Origin: CAYJHC01 sp964370075
Lineage (GTDB): Bacteria; Bacillota; Clostridia; Peptostreptococcales; Anaerovoracaceae
Assembly: GCA_964370075.1 (NCBI GenBank)
Contig: CAYJHC010000082.1
Span: forward strand, 1 to 8,031
Length of the DNA stretch: 8,031 bases
Reading direction: 5' to 3'
The translations under genes and the position numbers were made by a program. Under the pieces are notes generated by a model. It did no database searches. It saw nothing but the letters and a program-made list of their open reading frames with translations, and was not told where the DNA came from. Below are positions 1-4,917 of this stretch, one piece after another; position 1 is the stretch's first letter; each line of letters opens with the position of its first letter.

Positions 1-2
1 AA

Positions 3-176
3 AAATATATTGATCCTAAAGTGATTTTAGCATGTCATTTTCCATATGAACATTTAGACGAATATGGATGGATAAAAGCTACGAAAAAAAGTAATGAAAA
101 AATGAAAGATGATTTGTTAAAGGTTATTTTTTTAGAAGATATAGGGGAAGAGCATAGATTCAACTTTGAAAAATAA
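3..176 (+). CDS. 3' end of an unidentified gene, possibly MBL-fold hydrolase
   Basis: An open frame enters from the left edge and ends at TAA 174-176, giving 57 residues of C-terminus. Visible pieces are DPKVILACHFPYEH near residues 4-17 and a charged tail ending in RFNFEK. A 'PKxxIxxHF' strand late in the protein resembles the last metal-ligand histidine strand of metallo-beta-lactamase-fold hydrolases, but this short match alone is not decisive. The lysine- and glutamate-rich end and the lack of hydrophobic segments suggest a soluble cytoplasmic protein. A hairpin terminator follows about 40 bases after the stop, so this is the last gene of its transcript and is probably unrelated to the genes downstream. 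The coding call is supported by the uninterrupted frame, sensible codon use and the terminator; the function is a guess. Confidence 0.6.
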   Translation, partial: KYIDPKVILACHFPYEHLDEYGWIKATKKSNEKMKDDLLKVIFLEDIGEEHRFNFEK

Positions 177-200
177 ACGAAAAGTTTATGTTAATGCTAC

Positions 201-257
201 AAAAATGAATTTCAAAAAAGCAATTTTTCTGCAATGCTGCAGTGAGATTGCTTTTTT
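201..257 (+). repeat. Copy 1 of a ~57-bp intergenic repeat that folds as a hairpin
   Basis: This stretch matches 7775-7831 without gaps at 49 of 57 positions. All eight differences are transitions, and the ones in the stem keep the pairing (for example G220-C251 here becomes A-T there). Similarity starts about 13 bases before the stem, so the repeated unit is larger than the hairpin itself. Confidence 0.8.
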
Positions 258-264
258 ATTTTTT
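213..264 (+). terminator. Hairpin terminator after the first partial gene
   Basis: The outer stem pairs 214-224 (AAAAAAGCAAT) with 247-257 (ATTGCTTTTTT). The inner stem pairs CTGCA 229-233 with TGCAG 238-242 around the loop ATGC. Between them lie one T/T mismatch and wobble pairs. A T-rich run follows (252-264). The A-tract on the left arm means it could also terminate transcription coming from the right. It sits 37 bases after the stop codon at 176. Confidence 0.85.
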
Positions 265-500
265 GTGTGAATAAACTTGATTGATAAGGAAAAATCAACG
301 GAGAAGATTATCTAGCTAATCTCGAAATATGGAATGAGCATTTAAAGCTATAGGACTAGCATTTTTGGTTCTTTTTTCCTTGTTTGGGTAGTTAAAACTT
401 GTGGTAGTTTTATGGATGTGAAGATACATATTAGAACACAAAGAAAGGACATAGTGTTATGATGGTGGTGCATAATTGTAATGCAATAATAAAATTTAAA
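258..500. other. Non-coding gap before the regulator relic
   Basis: I see no credible gene here on either strand; the only longish reverse-strand frame covers repetitive low-complexity sequence and lacks a ribosome site. There is a small dyad at 305-322 (AGATTA / TAATCT around TCTAGC). No -24/-12 element or tandem GTCA/TGAC sites like those at 2867-3056 are present. Confidence 0.6.
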
Positions 501-509
501 TGATATAAT
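501..509 (+). promoter_or_regulatory. Extended -10 promoter for the regulator relic
   Basis: TGATATAAT is a perfect extended -10 (TG-N-TATAAT), which would place the transcription start near 516 and the start codon about 40 bases further on. No good -35 hexamer lies at 17 bp upstream, as is common for extended -10 promoters. The same nine bases occur upstream of the intact regulator at 1435-1443. Confidence 0.6.
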
Positions 510-556
510 ATCAAGTATATCTACGCTTTTGTTTTTATGGTTATAAAGGGAATATG

Positions 557-985
557 ATGAGTTCAAAAAGAATTGAAAACTTAATAGAGGCAGTCAGACC
601 AATTTTAGCAGCGACGTCAGATGCTATGTGTATTTTGAATAATGATGATGAAATTGTTTATACAAATTCGTTTTATGAAAAAATGATAAAACGAGGAAGC
701 ACAGAACTTGTAGCAGATGGTAAAGAAGTTTTTGATGGTCAAGAAAAAATTGCGAAGGTAATTGTTTATCATGATAATTCTGAAGTGAATAGATTGAGAC
801 GAGAGCTTGATAGATTGAATCAAAAGCTTAGAAAGGTAGAAACCAAGTACACTTTTCAAGATATCATTGGAGAAGACACACAATTACAAGAAGTAATAAA
901 GACTGCGAAGATTGTAGCAATGACACCTGCAACGATCATGATTAGAGGTGAAAGTGGCGCTGGTAAAGAAATCATTGGAAAATGA
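557..985 (+). pseudogene. Truncated sigma-54 activator: PAS-like, coiled coil, AAA+ start
   Basis: This is the N-terminal third of a sigma-54-dependent enhancer-binding protein. Two ATGs are in tandem (554, 557); AAAGGG at 545-550 leaves 6 bases to the second, so I prefer 557, giving 142 residues. Residues about 12-73 look like a short PAS-type sensor (ILNNDDEIVYTNSFYEKM is typical). Residues about 76-97 are a charged coiled-coil linker (EVNRLRRELDRLNQKLRKVE). Residues about 98-138 start the AAA+ domain (FQDIIGED, then Walker A GESGAGKE at 131-138). Homology stops right after Walker A, and TGA follows four codons later. The GAFTGA loop, Walker B, arginine finger and DNA-binding helix-turn-helix are all absent, so it cannot activate sigma-54 transcription. 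The sequence that follows belongs to another gene in another frame, pointing to a deletion. A short PAS-only product could still be made, because promoter and ribosome site look intact. Confidence 0.85.
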
Positions 986-1202
986 GGAAGATGTAATAAT
1001 GATACAGAGACCACATTTAGGATCAGAAGACTTTGCATACTATCAAGAAGAAATTCCGGGAGTAATGTTTATGCTTGGATGCGGTAACAAAGAAGGAACT
1101 TCTGGTAGTCTGCATAGCTCAATATTAAATATTGACGAGGATTCCTTTGAGTATGGAGTGAAAATATTTGGAAATATCGCAAAAAATATCTGCGGAAAAT
1201 AG
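972..1202 (+). pseudogene. C-terminal remnant of an M20 amidohydrolase
   Basis: From about 972 the frame changes and encodes the last ~76 residues of an M20 family peptidase/amidohydrolase, ending at TAG 1200-1202. Recognisable parts are ENEEDVIMIQRPHLGSEDFAYY (M20 proteins usually read [MG]GxEDFAYY here), then EIPGVMFMLGCGN and SLHSSILNIDEDSF, which matches the usual LHSPxFxIDED end and carries the conserved late histidine. The first ~300 residues, including the other metal ligands and the dimerisation domain, are missing. An open frame can be extended back to a GTG at 948, but those codons overlap the Walker A coding sequence of the regulator relic and have no ribosome site. The family (hippurate-hydrolase/amidohydrolase type) is closer to standard M20D enzymes than the intact M20 gene at 3235, so the remnant is not a recent copy of that gene. 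Confidence 0.85.
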
Positions 1203-1209
1203 ATAAAGC

Positions 1210-1255
1210 GTACATAGACCAACTAATTACGGTTAGTTGGTCTATTTTAGTGTAC
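1210..1255 (+). terminator. Terminator after the M20 remnant
   Basis: A perfect 12-bp stem pairs 1215-1226 (TAGACCAACTAA) with 1233-1244 (TTAGTTGGTCTA) around the loop TTACGG, followed by TTTTAG. An outer GTACA/TGTAC pair (1210-1214 with 1251-1255) extends the dyad. It lies 8 bases after the remnant's stop and presumably was the terminator of the original M20 gene. Confidence 0.85.
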
Positions 1256-1286
1256 CCAGCATGGGCATACTCTTAAGGGTTAAAGT

Positions 1287-1331
1287 CACTAACTAGCCCT
1301 AGTAGTGGGAAAGACATAGCCCTACTATATG
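1287..1331. other. Overlapping alternative hairpins in the regulator upstream region
   Basis: CACTAaCTA (1287-1295) can pair with TAGTAGTG (1300-1307) around GCCC. Alternatively TAGTA..GGG (from about 1300) can pair with CCCTACTA (about 1320-1327). Both use the same central segment, so they exclude each other. AGCCCTA occurs twice (1295-1301 and 1318-1324). The stretch lies upstream of the predicted regulator promoter, so it may be DNA-level binding sequence or simply relic sequence. No gene is visible in 1256-1434. Confidence 0.3.
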
Positions 1332-1434
1332 TAAATGTGGTATATGAGAACTATTGGTAGATTGTAGGTTGCTTTGAGCTGAAAAGGTTGAAGTTTAATG
1401 CTTATGATATACTTATTATATAATATAAATCTTG

Positions 1435-1443
1435 TGATATAAT
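1435..1443 (+). promoter_or_regulatory. Extended -10 promoter of the intact regulator
   Basis: TGATATAAT matches the extended -10 consensus; the expected start is near 1450, some 34 bases before the ATG at 1484. The -35 region (about 1415-1420) is poor. The surrounding sequence is very AT-rich, with other TATAAT-like strings at about 1418-1425 and 1451-1456, so the exact box is uncertain. Confidence 0.5.
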
Positions 1444-1483
1444 TATATAATAAACAAAGTTATTCAGTGAGGTGTGCAGAATT

Positions 1484-2866
1484 ATGAAAAGTAAAACTTT
1501 AGCAAATATCGAATCGGATTGGGCGACTTTTTTTGATTATTCATATGATGGTATTATCATAGCAGATGGAGAAGGAAAGATAGTCTATATGAATAAGGCT
1601 AGTGAAGAACTGGAAGAAACACCTACAAGCCATATAATTGGAAGAAATGCAAGGGAGCTAGAAGAAGAAGGCACCTATGAAAAGTCCGTAACTTTGATGG
1701 TTTTGCAGAGCAAAAAAACTGAAAGCATATCCCAATTCAAGCTGGGGAAACAACTTGTAATAACAGGGACTCCAATATTTGAAGATGGTCGAATCAAATG
1801 GATATATATTAATGAAAGAGATGTAACAGAATTAGCCGAAATTAAAAAAGATGTTGAAAGATATAAGAAAAAACTAGATGATCTTAGGAAGGAAAAAATT
1901 GGAGCCTGTGATGATTTTGTTGTATCAAGTATAGAAATGAAAAAAATTGTAAGTCAACTTAAGAGGGTTGCAACAACAGAGGCTACAGTCTTGATGGAGG
2001 GGGAGTCAGGAGTCGGGAAAGATGTTCTAGCTAGGTGGACTCACAAAAATAGCAATAGAAAAAGTAAACCTTTTGTTAAAATTGATTGCAGTGCACTTCC
2101 AGAGAGCCTTTTTGAATCAGAATTTTTTGGATACGAAAAAGGGGCATTTACTGATGCAAAAGGCGAGGGGAAGATAGGGTTGATAGAAACAGCCAATGGA
2201 GGAACCTTGTTTTTAGACGAGATTGGTGAGATGCCAATTAATATGCAAGTAAAACTTTTGAGAGTGCTGCAAGACAAAACATATATTCCAGTAGGAGCTG
2301 TAAAGGAAAAGCGCGCAGATATAAGAGTTATAGCTGCAACAAATAGAAATTTAGAAGAGATGATTGAAAATAAATCATTTAGAAAGGATCTATTTTACAG
2401 ACTTAATGTAATCCCTATCAAAGTACCTTCACTTAGAGAGAGGAGAGAAGATATAATTTCTCTTATAGGGCATTTTGCAGATGAATACAACAAGAAGTAT
2501 GGATTAAGGAAAAAAATATCTCCAGCAGCATTAAACTTATTGTACAATTATTCTTGGCCAGGGAATGTCCGTGAAGTGGGAAATGTAATAGAAAGATTAT
2601 TTGTTATGGTTTCAGAAAATACAATACATGTGGAAGATGTGTTGCTCATTAATCCTAGCATTAGTAAAAAACCTCTCATTGTAGAGACTAAAAGCGGAAT
2701 ATCATATCAGACAGCAATAGATGCATTTGAGCAAGATTATTTTTATCAAGTATTGCAACAAGGCATGCGACTTTCAGAAATTGCAATGTCTATTGGGATG
2801 TCAGAAAGTACATTGAAAAGAAAATTGAGAAAATATAATTTATCTCCTAAGGTAAAAATGGAATAA
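1484..2866 (+). CDS. PAS domain sigma-54-dependent transcriptional activator
   Basis: This is a complete enhancer-binding protein of 460 residues, likely the local switch for the genes that follow. An upstream in-frame GTG (1472) exists, but the site GAGGTG at 1469-1474 sits 9 bases from ATG 1484 and supports the latter. Domains: PAS sensor at about 12-116 (DYSYDGIIIADGEGKIVYMN, ending in YINERDVTEL), coiled-coil linker about 117-139, AAA+ domain about 144-370, Fis-type helix-turn-helix about 430-453 (SEIAMSIGMSESTLKRKL). AAA+ motifs seen are Walker A GESGVGKD 173-180, GAFTDA 220-225, Walker B TLFLDEIGE 241-249, sensor I VIAATNRNL 282-290, arginine-finger region FRKDLFYRLN 299-308 and WPGNVRE 358-364. 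The sigma-54-contacting loop reads GAFTDA rather than GAFTGA, a conservative-looking family variant. There is no receiver domain, so control is probably by a small ligand binding the PAS domain. Downstream it faces tandem operator-like dyads and a -24/-12 promoter, exactly the layout expected for its targets. Confidence 0.93.
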   Translation: MKSKTLANIESDWATFFDYSYDGIIIADGEGKIVYMNKASEELEETPTSHIIGRNARELEEEGTYEKSVTLMVLQSKKTESISQFKLGKQLVITGTPIFEDGRIKWIYINERDVTELAEIKKDVERYKKKLDDLRKEKIGACDDFVVSSIEMKKIVSQLKRVATTEATVLMEGESGVGKDVLARWTHKNSNRKSKPFVKIDCSALPESLFESEFFGYEKGAFTDAKGEGKIGLIETANGGTLFLDEIGEMPINMQVKLLRVLQDKTYIPVGAVKEKRADIRVIAATNRNLEEMIENKSFRKDLFYRLNVIPIKVPSLRERREDIISLIGHFADEYNKKYGLRKKISPAALNLLYNYSWPGNVREVGNVIERLFVMVSENTIHVEDVLLINPSISKKPLIVETKSGISYQTAIDAFEQDYFYQVLQQGMRLSEIAMSIGMSESTLKRKLRKYNLSPKVKME

Positions 2867-2906
2867 AAGGTCAAAAGTGACACAAAGGTCAAATTTGACA
2901 CTTTGC
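2867..2906. promoter_or_regulatory. Tandem upstream activator sites (GTCA-N4-TGAC)
   Basis: Two dyads lie 18 bp apart: GTCAAAAGTGAC at 2870-2881 and the perfect palindrome GTCAAATTTGAC at 2888-2899. Each is embedded in the same AAAGGTCAAA...TGACAC context, and the second is flanked by CAAAG and CTTTG (2883-2887, 2901-2905). They are centred about 190 and 173 bp before the predicted start at 3067, the usual range for sigma-54 enhancer sites. The natural candidate to bind is the Fis-type helix-turn-helix of the regulator that ends at 2866. Binding is inferred, not shown. Confidence 0.75.
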
Positions 2907-2946
2907 TAAAAACTGTTAAATTCACTGTAAAATGGTAGAATTGTTT

Positions 2947-2993
2947 AAGAGAATTAAAAAAAAGGTCAAAAATGGCCTTTTTTTAATTCTCTT
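2947..2993. terminator. Long bidirectional hairpin terminator
   Basis: The left arm 2947-2968 (AAGAGAATT, eight A, GGTCA) pairs with 2973-2993 (TGGCC, seven T, AATTCTCTT) around the loop AAAA, giving about 21 pairs with one bulged A and one G-T pair. The A and T runs make it work on either strand. It separates the regulator transcript from the sigma-54 operon and isolates the -24/-12 promoter from read-through. Confidence 0.85.
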
Positions 2994-3040
2994 ATTTGTT
3001 GTTTGCTGTGCAAAGTGTTGAAATTCAGTGCTTTTTCCTT

Positions 3041-3056
3041 TGGCATAAGTCTTGCA
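3041..3056 (+). promoter_or_regulatory. Sigma-54 (-24/-12) promoter
   Basis: TGGCATAAGTCTTGCA matches the consensus TGGCAC-N5-TTGCW, with GG at 3042-3043 and GC at 3054-3055, exactly 10 bases apart. The predicted start is about 3067, giving an untranslated leader of some 168 bases. It is the only good match I found in the intergenic regions, and it lies downstream of a sigma-54 activator gene and its putative sites. Confidence 0.9.
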
Positions 3057-3066
3057 CTATATGCTA

Positions 3067-3234
3067 GGCAAGCAACATAAAGCATGGGCTGAAAAGGGTA
3101 TGTTAGGAAGTGTAGACTGAGAAAGTAAAATAGCAAGAATCATAGGAAGAAAAAGCATAGCCCAAGTAAGCAGAAACATTAAGGCTAGGAGAAAATTATT
3201 TTAGGAATTTATTGAATTTTTAAGGAGGGGTATT
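3067..3234 (+). other. Untranslated leader of the sigma-54 operon
   Basis: The leader is purine-rich (many AGAAA and AGGA strings) with no run of T or obvious anti-terminator. GCATGGGCT (about 3082-3090) and GCATAGCCC (about 3156-3164) could pair through GGGCT/AGCCC, giving a weak long-range stem. I do not recognise any known riboswitch class. It ends in a very strong ribosome site, AAGGAGG at 3222-3228, 6 bases before the ATG at 3235. Confidence 0.4.
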
Positions 3235-4830
3235 ATGGCAGTATCAGAAAGAAAACAATTTATAATGGATTGGATAACAGAAAGGGAAGAACAATTTTCT
3301 AAGTGGCACAGTACTATTTGGGATTATGGAGAAACAGCATGGAGAGAATACCGTTCAGCTAAGTGGTATGTAGACCTGCTAGAAAAAGAAGGCTTTGAAG
3401 TTGAAGCGGGAAGCGGAGGAATGCCAACAGCCTTCTGTGCTGTATGGAAAAATGGGGAAGGCGGACCTACAATTGGAGGTTATGCAGAGTATGACGGAAT
3501 ACCGGGAAACTGCCAAGCAGCAGATACAGTAGAAAGACCTAGAGATGGACTAAGCCCTCTTGCTGGTGGGCATACAGATCCTCATTCAGTTCTTGGCATA
3601 AGCAGTTTGGGAGGATTCTTAGCGGCAAAAGCAGTAATGGAGAAATATAATATAAGCGGAACATTAAAGTTCTTTGGGGAACCTGCGGAAAAGCTAAGAG
3701 CATCAAAACCAATTCATGCAGCTAGAGGTTACTATGACGATTTGGATGCAGCAATAAGCTTCCATCCATTCTATATGCTTCCTCTTTGCAATACAACTAG
3801 ACTTAATACTCATTGCGGAGTAGGATATGGAGTAATGTACACCTTTACATGTGATAGCCCTGAAACTTGGATTTCATCGCCAGACGATTCTCCAATACCG
3901 GCATCACATTCAGCTACAAGATGCCCAGGAGCAACAGATGCGGTTGTACAAATGTACACAATGTCAAAAATGTACAAAGAACATATGATTTCCAATAATG
4001 TTGGCTGGTCCATGAATGAAACTATTACATTGTTAGGTCAAGCAACTGCTGATAATATCCCTGCACAGATGGGACAAATACACTATATGATTCGTGTACC
4101 AGAGGTTGAAATGGCAGAAACAGTAATAAGAATACTAGACAAAAATGCTGAGGCTGCTGCATCTGCGGCGCATTGCTCAGTGAAAAAAGACTTTATCGCA
4201 AAATCAAGACCAGGACTCCCAAATCATGTTATGGCAGATATTACTTACAAAAATCTTGAAATTGCAGGAGCACCTAAATATAGTGAAGAGGCTAGGGAAA
4301 AGGCTAGAGAAATTCAAAAGAACTTAGGATTTGAGCCTATGGATGATCCATTTATAGATGAAATTCAAAACCTAATAACTCCAGAAGAGTGTGAAAAACA
4401 GCTTAGAAAAGTTCTTCCAGAATGGCAAGAGAACTTTACATCTGACGACTATACAGAATTTTGTTGGCACGCGCCTACAGTAAGACTTTATGTTGGAAGA
4501 CCAGCACTAAGACCTCCAGCACCAGGGAAAGGATATCCAGCTTGGGTAATGAACGCCCTTGGAGGAATTCCTGAGTGTATCGACCCTACTTTTGTTTCTA
4601 CTTCGAAGACTATAGGAATGACAATACTGGATCTTTTGACAGATGAAGAAGCCTTGAAAAAAGCAAAAGAAGAGTTTGTGGAAAGAACAGGAGGAGGCGT
4701 TGGCGGAAGCAAATGGATTCCTTGCCTGTGTGACTATGAGCCACCACTAGATTTCAAATGGCCTGAATACATAACTACTGCAAGGGGAGAAAATCAATGG
4801 TGCATCCCAGCAGAAGGAGATGACAAATAA
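3235..4830 (+). CDS. M20 family AbgB-like amidohydrolase
   Basis: Predicted cytoplasmic metal-dependent amidohydrolase of 531 residues, somewhat longer than AbgB (aminobenzoyl-glutamate hydrolase subunit, about 480). Start ATG 3235 follows AAGGAGG by 6 bases. The fold shows in GGYAEYDGIPGNCQ (81-94; AbgB-type GEYDALPGLSQ), GGHTDPHSVLG (111-121), GTLKFFGEPAEK (142-153), YYDDLDAAISFHPF (166-179), IPAQMGQIHYMIRVPEVE (275-292, dimer-domain strand) and DDYTEFCWHAPT (404-415; AbgB-type DVGDVSWVxPT). Several usual metal-site positions differ: the GHGCGH motif is GHTDPH (Cys to Asp115), the Glu-Glu pair is Glu152-Lys153, and the late His of the HKGM-like segment is absent (SKTIGM, 458-463). There is extra sequence at about 205-260 and a C-terminal extension from about 485 with Cys497, Cys499 and Cys523. 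It is the first gene after the sigma-54 promoter; a hairpin and 87 bases separate it from the transporter. The family is clear, but substrate and full activity are not. Confidence 0.88.
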   Translation: MAVSERKQFIMDWITEREEQFSKWHSTIWDYGETAWREYRSAKWYVDLLEKEGFEVEAGSGGMPTAFCAVWKNGEGGPTIGGYAEYDGIPGNCQAADTVERPRDGLSPLAGGHTDPHSVLGISSLGGFLAAKAVMEKYNISGTLKFFGEPAEKLRASKPIHAARGYYDDLDAAISFHPFYMLPLCNTTRLNTHCGVGYGVMYTFTCDSPETWISSPDDSPIPASHSATRCPGATDAVVQMYTMSKMYKEHMISNNVGWSMNETITLLGQATADNIPAQMGQIHYMIRVPEVEMAETVIRILDKNAEAAASAAHCSVKKDFIAKSRPGLPNHVMADITYKNLEIAGAPKYSEEAREKAREIQKNLGFEPMDDPFIDEIQNLITPEECEKQLRKVLPEWQENFTSDDYTEFCWHAPTVRLYVGRPALRPPAPGKGYPAWVMNALGGIPECIDPTFVSTSKTIGMTILDLLTDEEALKKAKEEFVERTGGGVGGSKWIPCLCDYEPPLDFKWPEYITTARGENQWCIPAEGDDK

Positions 4831-4849
4831 AGTCAATGTGTTTGTGCTA

Positions 4850-4877
4850 CTGCAAGGGGGTGAGGGACCCCTTGCAG
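4850..4877 (+). terminator. Perfect hairpin between the M20 and transporter genes
   Basis: CTGCAAGGGG (4850-4859) pairs with CCCCTTGCAG (4868-4877) around an 8-base loop. Only GTTT follows, so it is a poor terminator; it is more likely an mRNA-processing or 3'-end protecting stem, or a partial terminator setting the ratio of the first gene to the transporter. It starts 20 bases after the M20 stop and ends 27 bases before the AAGGAG (4905-4910) of the next gene. Confidence 0.5.
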
Positions 4878-4917
4878 GTTTAAATGAAAAAATATATAAC
4901 AGAAAAGGAGAGAAGCT

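Noticed and set aside
348..566. Reverse-strand 72-codon frame.
   Set aside because: Biased low-complexity translation, no ribosome site, and it overlaps the promoter region of the relic.
948..1202. An 84-codon gene starting at GTG 948.
   Set aside because: Its first codons are the Walker A coding sequence read in another frame and there is no ribosome site; the real content is an M20 tail.
1227..1232. ACGG in a hairpin loop, reminiscent of the guanidine-II (mini-ykkC) riboswitch, next to a possible guanidino locus.
   Set aside because: There is only one hairpin, the loop is TTACGG rather than an ACGR tetraloop, and it sits just after a stop codon as a terminator.
1354..1373. TTGGTAGATTGTAGGTTGCT as a second sigma-54 promoter.
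   Set aside because: The spacing between GG and GC is 13 instead of 10, and no gene follows closely.
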